From DATKMP01 sp963790045 (lineage in GTDB: Bacteria > Bacteroidota > Ignavibacteria > UBA10030), in contig CAWBMS010000007.1 in NCBI GenBank assembly GCA_963790045.1, positions 615,378 to 679,377 of the forward strand: a stretch of 64,000 nt of DNA, given 5' to 3'. Of the stretch, positions 55,824 through 64,000 are shown in pieces. Made by a program: the position numbers and the translations under genes. Each line of letters starts with the position of its first letter. Positions within the stretch are counted from its first letter, which is position 1. The notes below the pieces were generated by a model. The model had not been told where the DNA came from. It did not search any database and saw only the letters and a list, made by a program, of their open reading frames with translations.

Positions 55824-55847
55824 AATGTATTTCCGTTTTCGTATTTA

Positions 55848-56009
55848 CTATCTCGGATACCAGCTTTTGATATCAAACTGATTTGGCAGATGCTGAATCA
55901 GTGTATCATGAAACACAAGCCCGATCAAAAGACCAACGATGAATGCCAATACAATGACAATCTTAGTCTGTGAACTACGGGATTTACCGTCATCACCTGG
56001 ATTTTCCAT
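55848..56009 (-). CDS. small single-span membrane protein between kdpB and kdpC
   Basis: 53 residues: a polar N-terminus (MENPGDDGKSRSSQTK), a transmembrane helix (IVIVLAFIVGLLIGLVF), then HDTLIQHLPNQFDIKSWYPR. An AAAGGA sequence lies 9 nt before the ATG. It sits 19 bp after kdpB and 24 bp before kdpC. The plan helix-GLVFHDTLI mirrors helix-GIAVHDRIL of the other small gene, so the two may be paralogues. I know of no described Kdp component of this kind. Confidence 0.65.
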   Translation of the reverse strand: MENPGDDGKSRSSQTKIVIVLAFIVGLLIGLVFHDTLIQHLPNQFDIKSWYPR

Positions 56010-56028
56010 GACCGAGGATCCTTTCATA

Positions 56029-58131
56029 TCATATCCATCCTAACGCAACGATGAACATATCGATGATTTTAATACCGACGAACGGAATGACGATGCCGCC
56101 GATGCCGTATATCCATAAATTTCTCCACAACACCGAGTTGGCGCCGACCGGGCGATACTTGACGCCTTTGAGCGCCAGAGGAATGAGCGCCACAATAATC
56201 AGTGCGTTAAAAATAACAGCGCTGAGAATGGCGCTCTGCGGCGAGGCAAGGTGCATAATGTTCAATGCCGAAAGCGGGCCATTCGAAAGCACCGACGCTG
56301 CGTACAATGTTCCAGCCATTGCCGGAATGATGGCAAAATATTTTGCAACATCGTTGGCAATACTGAACGTTGTCAGTGCACCGCGCGTCATCAGCAATTG
56401 TTTTCCCGTTTCGACAACCTCGATCAGTTTTGTCGGGTTGCTGTCGAGATCGACCATGTTGCCGGCTTCGCGCGCGGCCTGCGTTCCGCTGTTCATCGCA
56501 ATGCCAACATCTGCCTGCGCCAGTGCGGGCGCATCGTTCGTTCCGTCGCCGATCATCCCGACCAATCTGCCGTTCGCCTGTTCGTCGCGAATACGTTTGA
56601 GTTTGTCTTCCGGTTTTGCTTCAGCAATAAAATCATCGACGCCGGCTTCGGCAGCTATCGCAGCGGCAGTTAACGGATTGTCGCCGGTAATCATCACCGT
56701 GCGAATTCCCATCGCCCGCAATTGTGTAAACCGCTCTTTGATTCCACCCTTCACCACATCTTTTAATTGAATTACGCCGAGTACTTCATTATTTTCGGCA
56801 ACAACCAACGGCGTGGAACCCTGCCGCGCGATTTCATCTACCTTGCTTTGCACGGCAGCCGGAAATGTTCCGTGCTGTTCTTGAATAAATGTTTTAATCG
56901 CATCGGCAGAACCTTTGCGAATAATTCTTTTCTCTTTTTCCCCGGCGGGAATATCAACGCCGCTCATGCGCGTTTGTGCTGTGAACGGAACAAAATGTGC
57001 CGCGGCATCGGCAACCGTACGGCCGCGCAGTTGATATTTTTCCTTTGCAAGAATAACGATGGAACGTCCTTCCGGTGTCTCATCCGCTATCGATGAAAGT
57101 TGAGCTGCATCTGCTAATCTTTCCGGTGAAATGTTGGGAGCCGGAATAAATTCTGTTGCCATTCTGTTGCCCAGCGTAATGGTTCCTGTTTTATCCAATA
57201 GCAGCACATCCACATCACCCGCGGCTTCTGCTGCGCGTCCGCTTGTGGCAATCACATTCTTGCGAATCAATCGATCCATGCCGCTGATACCGATAGCGCT
57301 CAACAATCCGCCGATGGTTGTTGGAATCAAACACACGAGCAGCGACACAAGAACAGGCAATGTTGTAATAGCTCCGACTGCCGAACCGGAAGCTTTTTCA
57401 CTATACTGCACAAACGACGGCAATGTGGCAACGACAAGCAAAAAGATGATCGTCAATGCGGAAAGGAGAATCGTCAATGCGATTTCATTCGGTGTTTTCT
57501 GGCGCTTCGATCCTTCCACTAATGAAATGATCCGGTCTAAAAATGTATTCCCCTGCTCGGACACGATGCGAATTATGATGCGGTCGCTCAAAACTTTTGT
57601 TCCGCCTGTCACCGCACTGCGGTCATCGCCGCTTTCACGAATGACGGGCGCAGATTCTCCGGTGATGGAGGATTCGTCCACGCTTGCGATTCCTTCTATG
57701 ATAATACCATCGGACGGAATAACATCTCCGGCTTCACATACAACGATATCCTCTTTGTGCAATTGCGTCGCAGCGAGAGAAATTTCTTTTCCACCTTCCA
57801 GCTTACGCGCCATTAATTGCGAGCGATTTTTCTTCAACTCTTCCGCCTGTGCTTTTCCGCGGCCTTCGGCAATTGCCTCGGCAAAATTCGCGAACAATAC
57901 GGTGAACCATAACCAGACCGTTACTTGAATATTAAACGGCGACGGATGTCCGGCAACTATTTCTTGAAACACGATCACGGTTGTCATCGCAGCACCCACG
58001 GCAACAACGAACATCACAGGATTTCTTACCAATGATTTAGGATGAAATTTTTTAAGGGAATCCTTCAATGCCTGCAGAAGAATTTTGCCCGATAGAAACG
58101 ATAACGTCGATGATAACATTTTTTTATCCAT
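56029..58131 (-). CDS. kdpB: potassium-transporting P-type ATPase subunit KdpB
   Basis: 700 residues, the catalytic subunit. P-type landmarks: TGES (157-160) in the actuator domain, phosphorylated Asp313 in DKTGTITLGN, the nucleotide-binding GSADAIKTF, and TGDNPLTAAAIAAEAGVDDFIAEAKPEDKL with GDGTNDAPALAQADVGIAM. Membrane helices match KdpB, including the CLIPTTIGGLLSAIG segment. Intact frame. Confidence 0.97.
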   Translation of the reverse strand: MDKKMLSSTLSFLSGKILLQALKDSLKKFHPKSLVRNPVMFVVAVGAAMTTVIVFQEIVAGHPSPFNIQVTVWLWFTVLFANFAEAIAEGRGKAQAEELKKNRSQLMARKLEGGKEISLAATQLHKEDIVVCEAGDVIPSDGIIIEGIASVDESSITGESAPVIRESGDDRSAVTGGTKVLSDRIIIRIVSEQGNTFLDRIISLVEGSKRQKTPNEIALTILLSALTIIFLLVVATLPSFVQYSEKASGSAVGAITTLPVLVSLLVCLIPTTIGGLLSAIGISGMDRLIRKNVIATSGRAAEAAGDVDVLLLDKTGTITLGNRMATEFIPAPNISPERLADAAQLSSIADETPEGRSIVILAKEKYQLRGRTVADAAAHFVPFTAQTRMSGVDIPAGEKEKRIIRKGSADAIKTFIQEQHGTFPAAVQSKVDEIARQGSTPLVVAENNEVLGVIQLKDVVKGGIKERFTQLRAMGIRTVMITGDNPLTAAAIAAEAGVDDFIAEAKPEDKLKRIRDEQANGRLVGMIGDGTNDAPALAQADVGIAMNSGTQAAREAGNMVDLDSNPTKLIEVVETGKQLLMTRGALTTFSIANDVAKYFAIIPAMAGTLYAASVLSNGPLSALNIMHLASPQSAILSAVIFNALIIVALIPLALKGVKYRPVGANSVLWRNLWIYGIGGIVIPFVGIKIIDMFIVALGWI

Positions 58132-58140
58132 AGCGAACCT

Positions 58141-59834
<1,694 letters not shown>

Positions 59835-59835
<1 letters not shown>

Positions 59836-59912
59836 TAGAATTTCTCCGGCTTAATAAGTGTATAGATCAAGTATGCTAAGAGAAGCACTGCTGTGACAAG
59901 TCCAATAATCAT
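59835..59912 (-). CDS. kdpF: KdpF small subunit
   Basis: 25 residues, a single membrane helix MIIGLVTAVLLLAYLIYTLI then KPEKF. The sequence and the position directly before kdpA match KdpF, which stabilises the KdpFABC complex. The ribosome-binding site AAAAGGAA is good and the stop overlaps the kdpA start. Confidence 0.88.
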
Positions 59913-60062
59913 GTTCTTTCCTTTTCAATGTCTGTGTTCAACTTGCTTGAATTCCAAATGAAAGACAATGAAAGGAACATAAAAAGCGAAGCCGGAAGCG
60001 TAAAAAAAATATAAAGGGGAAACTGAGGAAATTAGAAATCTGTGGAAAAGAATCCACCGCCT

Positions 60063-60228
60063 TTTCTCGCCGGAAGAAAGTGCGAAGTCAACGCATAAGA
60101 GTGCTTCACCGACGGTCAAAAGCGGCACATCGACACTCAATAGTGTCGATTCGGCACTTCCGAGTGTTACTTCAGCACTTCGTAGTGGTAAATTGCCACT
60201 CCGGAGTGGCAAGCTGCTCCTTAGAATA
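60063..60228. repeat. 21-bp degenerate tandem repeat near kdpF
   Basis: Cores GACACTCAATAGTGTC (60132), GGCACTTCCGAGTGTT (60153), AGCACTTCGTAGTGGT (60174) and TGCCACTCCGGAGTGGC (60194) recur every 21 bp, with decayed units before (60069, 60090, 60111) and after. Each core is a small palindrome CACT..nn..AGTG. The frames give heptads on both strands (SALRSGK/LPLRSGK on plus, PLRSAEV on minus). No ribosome-binding site was seen. Confidence 0.65.
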
Positions 60229-60403
60229 CACTAAAACAGCTATTTTTTGAAATATTTATACATCACGGCAAACTGCGTTCAGCACCAAAAGGCGGTACCA
60301 CAATCCCAAGAAATTTTACAGGGGACGCCGCAGGCAGGGGGTTCGCGTGGGTATAGAATAAAATGATTTTTTGTATATGAGCAAGCGGCAAAGAGAAAAG
60401 ATA

Positions 60404-60434
60404 CCTCTCCGATCGCTTCAAGCGGTCGGAGAGG
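60404..60434 (-). terminator. terminator of the small outer-membrane protein gene
   Basis: CCTCTCCGA / TCGGAGAGG extended by a TCGCTT/AAGCGG arm with one mismatch, followed on the minus strand by a T-rich stretch. It lies 44 bp after the gene at 60478. Confidence 0.75.
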
Positions 60435-60477
60435 AACAAACAGGAATCACATTAACTCTTGATGACGCAGCAAGACA

Positions 60478-60930
60478 TCAAAAGAAATACCGGACACCGA
60501 TGGCCGCATCAACATCGAAATGCGACGATGACTGCAAATATAATGTCGGAATGATCTGCGCAAAGAGATCAATCGAAAAGCCGTGCGGCATCCATGCAAT
60601 ACCGCCTACACCGCGAACGCCGAAATTTCTATCTCCCGTGCCGCTGCCAAGAATTCCTCCCAGACCGTAGAAGAGCGAAAGTATTTCGTGAGATTGAAAC
60701 GGCGAAACATGCCAAAGATAGTCCACGCTCAAGATAGTTCCATCCGTTTGTGATAACGATGGAACGCCAAGTCCAAATTGAAGTGCCGTGGAATGTGTTA
60801 ACCATGCTTTGGCACTCAATCCGGTGGGCGTACCGGCCTCAAGCCCCAATCCGAATCCATGTCCTTGTGCTGCACTGATGGTTATAAAAAGAACGAACAA
60901 GAGGAGGACAGCAAACGATCGATGAATCAT
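60478..60930 (-). CDS. small outer-membrane beta-barrel-like protein
   Basis: 150 residues: signal peptide MIHRSFAVLLLFVLFITISAAQG, then amphipathic strands (GFGLGLEAGTPTGLSAKAWLTHSTALQFGLG, FGVRGVGGIAWMPHGFSIDLFAQIIPTLYL) ending in FDVDAAIGVRYFF with a terminal Phe. The start at 60930 follows an AAAGGAA ribosome-binding site; 60945 is possible. The strand pattern and C-terminal Phe support an outer-membrane barrel; the cargo or role is unknown. Not tied to the ClC gene by spacing. Confidence 0.7.
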   Translation of the reverse strand: MIHRSFAVLLLFVLFITISAAQGHGFGLGLEAGTPTGLSAKAWLTHSTALQFGLGVPSLSQTDGTILSVDYLWHVSPFQSHEILSLFYGLGGILGSGTGDRNFGVRGVGGIAWMPHGFSIDLFAQIIPTLYLQSSSHFDVDAAIGVRYFF

Positions 60931-61065
60931 AAGAATTCCTTTCATGATGAACATTGACACTGCAAACGAATACACAAGTATAAGAAATTGTTTTTATGAA
61001 CGTGTGATACAAGATACATTCTAAAAAATACTACAGGAAAGCGACGCAGGAATTTGACAGACACA

Positions 61066-62472
61066 TCAATCTTTTTTATCATCATCCGATTTGTCATGAT
61101 CGTTCGACGGCAAATCGGACTGAATCTTCCTGACAAGCTTTTCAATAGCATCGATAAAGTGCAAAATTAAACTCGCTAAACTTTTCTTTCTTGGCAGATA
61201 AGAAGTTTGTATCTCGTCAAGTTCTTTTCCTATTTCCACTTTTAATGAAGGGGATTTTGAAATGGAAAGCACCTGAGATGGATACACACTTCGATGTCCC
61301 GTAATAAGAAAACTAATCACACACGCCACGGTTGCATAGGGTGCGATTTGCGGGCCGAATAATTCCACTGCCATAATGCTTGCTGCAATAGGAGTGTTCG
61401 CCGCTCCGGCAAGAACGCTGACAAGCCCGATTGCAGCAAAGGTTCCTAAATTCAGATTCATCATCGTGGCAAAAAATAATCCAGCGGTTGTGCCGATAAA
61501 AAATATCGGTGTTACAATGCCGCCGCTGCCACCAAAACTCAGTGTGATTGCGGTGAACAATGGTTTTACTAAAAACGCATACCAGTCGGTTTGCTCTCCA
61601 CGGAAACCTGCTTCAATAGTTGATAATCCCAATCCAAGATACTTTGCCGAAAAGATATATGTCAATCCAACAAGCAGCGCACCGCCGATGAGTCCTTTGA
61701 ATGGTTTCCAGATGGTTATTCGATTTGAAAGTTTATCGCCTGCTTTCAACATTTCAATAAGAAAGATGGAACACAATCCGAAGAACAATCCACCCAGCAT
61801 CACTTTCAAAAGAAATAATTCTGAAAAGACAGGAATAACGTTAATCGATCCATGAAAATACGTAACGCCAAAAGCCGACGATACCTGATACGCCGTGATA
61901 CCGGCAATGAACGATGGAAGCAATACTTCGTACAGAATTGCGCCGACAAATAATACTTCCACTCCAAAGAACGAACCCGCAATCGGCGTACCGAATACTG
62001 CTGCAAACCCTGCACTAATGCCGCAGATGACAAGTTTCTTTCTATCGTGATCGTCGAATTTTAAAAGATCACTAAAGAAGGATGTCAATCCCGCGCCGAT
62101 TTGTGCGCATGGGCCTTCTTTTCCCGCCGAGCCGCCAGTCGCCAGCGTAATAATCGTTGCAACAAGTTTCACCGGCACTACGAGAAGGGGGATTTTACCG
62201 GAACGTTTGTGAATCGCTTCAATTACTTTTTCTGTTCCGTGACCTTCAGCATCGGGAGCAAGATATTTGATCATCAGTGCACTGAGGAACAACGCAATGG
62301 GCAAAAATAAAAATGTATAGGGTGATTGATGCCCGACATCCGTTGCCCATCCAAGAATTTTAAGGAACAATGCAGTTGCCCCGCCGACAATAGCGCCGGC
62401 AATAGTGGCAAGAAACACCCATTTGATAATGCTGATAAACAGTACGGTCGATTCTGTAATTTGTTTTTTCAT
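61066..62472 (-). CDS. ClC family chloride channel/transporter
   Basis: 468 residues with about ten membrane helices. Signature motifs: GSAGKEGPCAQIG with the gating Glu119, GTPIAGSFFGVEVLF, and GGSGGIVTPIFFIGTTAG, the last two being ClC filter regions. The gating glutamate is kept, as in both channels and H+/Cl- antiporters. The polar C-terminal tail has no CBS domains. Intact frame. Confidence 0.93.
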   Translation of the reverse strand: MKKQITESTVLFISIIKWVFLATIAGAIVGGATALFLKILGWATDVGHQSPYTFLFLPIALFLSALMIKYLAPDAEGHGTEKVIEAIHKRSGKIPLLVVPVKLVATIITLATGGSAGKEGPCAQIGAGLTSFFSDLLKFDDHDRKKLVICGISAGFAAVFGTPIAGSFFGVEVLFVGAILYEVLLPSFIAGITAYQVSSAFGVTYFHGSINVIPVFSELFLLKVMLGGLFFGLCSIFLIEMLKAGDKLSNRITIWKPFKGLIGGALLVGLTYIFSAKYLGLGLSTIEAGFRGEQTDWYAFLVKPLFTAITLSFGGSGGIVTPIFFIGTTAGLFFATMMNLNLGTFAAIGLVSVLAGAANTPIAASIMAVELFGPQIAPYATVACVISFLITGHRSVYPSQVLSISKSPSLKVEIGKELDEIQTSYLPRKKSLASLILHFIDAIEKLVRKIQSDLPSNDHDKSDDDKKD

Positions 62473-62647
62473 GATAGACCTTATTATAGGATACTAAGTC
62501 TCTAATAAAGAGTCAAGCTTATCCGCAAAAATGCCGTCTCATGATCACACACACTATCTTTTTTCTCCATAGTGCCATGATATCAGCATCCCCATAAATG
62601 GGGATTGTTCGCGGCGCTGTTTTTTGATATTATAAATCAAGAGAATA

Positions 62648-62961
62648 TTGATGCATGAACGGAGGCTTCGCAGGCGGTCCCGAAGGCTGTCGGAGATTGA
62701 GTGGGGATTGACGATGTGCTGCAAGAGGGCAGCACAAGACCCGCCCCGCCAAATGGACAATTTCCGCTCGAGGCCGAACATGGGGTCGTCGGTATTGCCG
62801 ACGACGGCAGTGACGGGGGCGATTTGCTCGAGCTCGAGTCGAACACGTGCGGTTGGCCGACGTCCCCCGCATGCAGGATGTGCTCGACGCCGCGAGGAGC
62901 GCTGGTCAGCGCCGGGTCGACGATAGTTGTGGGTGTCGGAAACGACGCCGATTCGGTGCAT
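62648..62961 (-). pseudogene. YfcE/MJ0936-type metallophosphoesterase, broken and truncated
   Basis: The start MHRIGVVSDTHNY has the metal-binding D-x-H. HILHAGDVG (second motif) appears in another frame, and VVGNTDD (third motif) returns in the first. After LSIWRGGSC / CPFGGAGLVLPSCSTSSIP the frame drifts again, and the final histidine motif is missing because the foreign segment ends. It overlaps the DUF6580 end as TGAATG. A phosphodiesterase role is known for the family; this copy is not functional as sequenced. Confidence 0.6.
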
Positions 62962-63585
62962 TCAGGCCTCGCCTCGGTTCCGGCGGCTTCTGCTCGCCGT
63001 CCGGGGCTCGGCTTCCTCTTCGGTTCCTTTTCCGCGGGTTCGGCGGCTTCGCTCAGCTTGAGGGCGCCGGCGAACAAGCCCGGTGAAAAGGCCCCCGCTC
63101 AGGAGCGTGTTGATGAAGAACTGGATGGTGGTCGGATAACCGTTGGTGCCTTTGGTCAGCGCCATAATCCAGCCCGCCAAATCCTTGGTGTATTCCGGGT
63201 TGGTGAGCCAGGAGGCGGTGTTGGTGATGAGGTAAAAGAGGCGCGCGCCAACGATGCCGCCGGAGAGCAGGCGCAGAAACGAGGAGCGCCGGCTAAACCG
63301 CGCGCCAAACCAGATGATGAGCAGGAAGGCGCCGTAGTTCACCAGTTGGCCGACTTGAAGGGATTGCATATGAGCGCGAACAGTAGTAGAGATTGAGCGC
63401 CAGGTCCGAAACCACCAGGGTCGTCAGCGGGAGCCACCACTTGATGGTGCCGGAAAAAAGGCGCCGGCGCAAAAAGCCAAGGCGTAAAAGGCGCTGAAGT
63501 TCGGCGGAAACAGGCTGGGCCAGCGCGACAAGGCCGCCAGGGCCATGAACCCGTAGGGCAGCCACTTGCTCCACTTCTCATTCAC
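62962..63585 (-). pseudogene. DUF6580-like membrane protein, several frameshifts
   Basis: A GTG start gives NEKWSKWLPYGFMALAALSRWPSLFPPNFSAFYALAFCAGAFF, then a frame change to TIKWWLPLTTLVVSDLALNLYY, another to LQVGQLVNYGAFLLIIWFGA ... SRRSSFLRLLSGGIVGARLFYLITNTASWLTNPEY, and a Lys/Pro/Glu-rich tail. The order of helices with FPPNFSAFYALAFCAGA matches the DUF6580 membrane family. Divergent from the alanine dehydrogenase. Confidence 0.55.
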
Positions 63586-63651
63586 CCTGCCAGCATACCC
63601 CCGCGCGCGGGATCGACAAGAGTGGAAGCACGGTGTTAAGTCTGGCCTGTT

Positions 63652-64000
63652 ATGGTCATCGGCATTCCCAAAGAAATCAAAGGCCAGGAACATCGCGTTC
63701 GGCATTATTGTCCTCGGCCGCTTATCATTGTGAAGCGCGGCCACCAGGTGCTGGTCGAGCGCCACGCCCGGGCGGGGCCGGTTATCCGGATTAGGGCTAT
63801 GCCCAGGCCGGCGCCACACTGGTCGCCGAACACACCAACGTGTTCGGCAAGCCGAACTGATTGTCAAGGTCAAAGAGCCGCTGCCGAGCGAGTACGGGCT
63901 CCTCCCGGTCCGGCGAACTCCTGTTCACCTACCTCCACCTGGGCGGCCAGCCGGTCGCTGACCGAGGCGCTCATGAAATCGGGCGTCACGGGCTTGCTAA
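63652..64000 (+). pseudogene. ald: alanine dehydrogenase N-terminal part, several frameshifts, cut by window end
   Basis: MVIGIPKEIKGQEHRV and VKRGHQVLVERHA are the typical start; then in other frames AELIVKVKEPLPSEYG, GELLFTYLHL, and SLTEALMKSGVTGL follow in family order. At least four indels are needed within 350 bp, far more than in the rest of the window. The family oxidises L-alanine to pyruvate with NAD. The rest lies outside the window. Confidence 0.75.

Larger units (their letters stand above)
62640..64000. other. foreign, GC-rich, error-rich contig end (probable chimera)
   Basis: Base composition jumps to clearly GC-rich at about 62,640-62,660, and the three genes here (YfcE-like, DUF6580-like, alanine dehydrogenase) each need several frame corrections within 1.3 kb. 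The YfcE remnant loses its C-terminal part exactly at the boundary. A junction of two unrelated molecules with poor read quality fits best. Confidence 0.75.

Noticed and set aside
56051..57928. Long plus-strand frames opposite kdpB
   Set aside because: Antisense shadows of a conserved P-type ATPase gene.
62701..63396. 231-codon plus-strand frame in the GC-rich end
   Set aside because: It lies antisense to the YfcE-like and DUF6580-like remnants; long frames arise by chance in GC-rich DNA.

Overview
The window looks like a piece of a Bacteroidota/Ignavibacteria-type genome. Three secreted proteins end in a type IX secretion (T9SS) sorting domain of the NYPNPFNP...G.YF.RL form. Several start regions carry the Bacteroidota -7 promoter element TATCTTTG or close variants, and base composition is moderate with AT-rich accessory parts. 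No tRNA, rRNA or CRISPR array was seen. The last 1.36 kb (about 62,640-64,000) differs: it is clearly GC-rich and holds remnants of three unrelated genes broken in many places. It is best read as a chimeric or low-quality contig end.

Layout. 1-6.6 kb: housekeeping genes (pncB 3' part, a VanZ-like protein, uvrA, a beta-barrel protein, an RlmI-type rRNA methyltransferase). 6.8-14.6 kb: serine synthesis, with serC on the minus strand and serA plus a DUF1015 gene on the plus strand. An AT-rich insert separates them: a beta-propeller lipoprotein behind a pentanucleotide repeat, and a T9SS-exported sedolisin (S53) protease. 14.6-20.6 kb: a minus-strand chaperone-usher type fimbrial operon with DUF4402-like subunits, whose usher is frameshifted. 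20.9-23.7 kb: korDABC, a 2-oxoacid:ferredoxin oxidoreductase. 23.7-26 kb: hutI-ftcD of histidine breakdown. 26.1-27.8 kb: a group II amino-acid decarboxylase with frameshifts and a small zinc-ribbon-like protein.

27.9-36.9 kb is an accessory zone. It holds a 16-unit heptapeptide repeat ORF, several families of short hairpin repeats, small lipoproteins preceded by a recurring leader module, two near-identical small cysteine-rich genes, an alanine-rich protein, a T9SS beta-propeller protein, an asparagine-synthetase-like gene and a complete IS1595-type insertion with perfect 8-bp target duplication. 37-42.5 kb has an OmpH/Skp-like chaperone, a secreted PNPOx-like protein, a YkgJ-type Cys-cluster protein, a large secreted protein and a Gfo/Idh oxidoreductase. 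42.6-46.1 kb is a giant FG-GAP/T9SS protein. 46.4-51.6 kb has a PIF1-like helicase, two LiaF-like membrane proteins with a LytS/LytTR two-component pair, a hidden ferredoxin and a secreted SnoaL/DUF4440 protein. 51.6-59.9 kb is a complete kdpFABC-kdpDE potassium system carrying two extra small membrane-protein genes that resemble each other. 60-62.5 kb has a 21-bp repeat array, a small outer-membrane protein and a ClC chloride channel.

At least a dozen single-base frameshifts break otherwise well conserved genes, several of them in short G, T or A runs. An indel-prone, unpolished assembly is the simplest explanation. Real pseudogenes cannot be excluded from sequence alone, so these loci are given as full-length broken genes.
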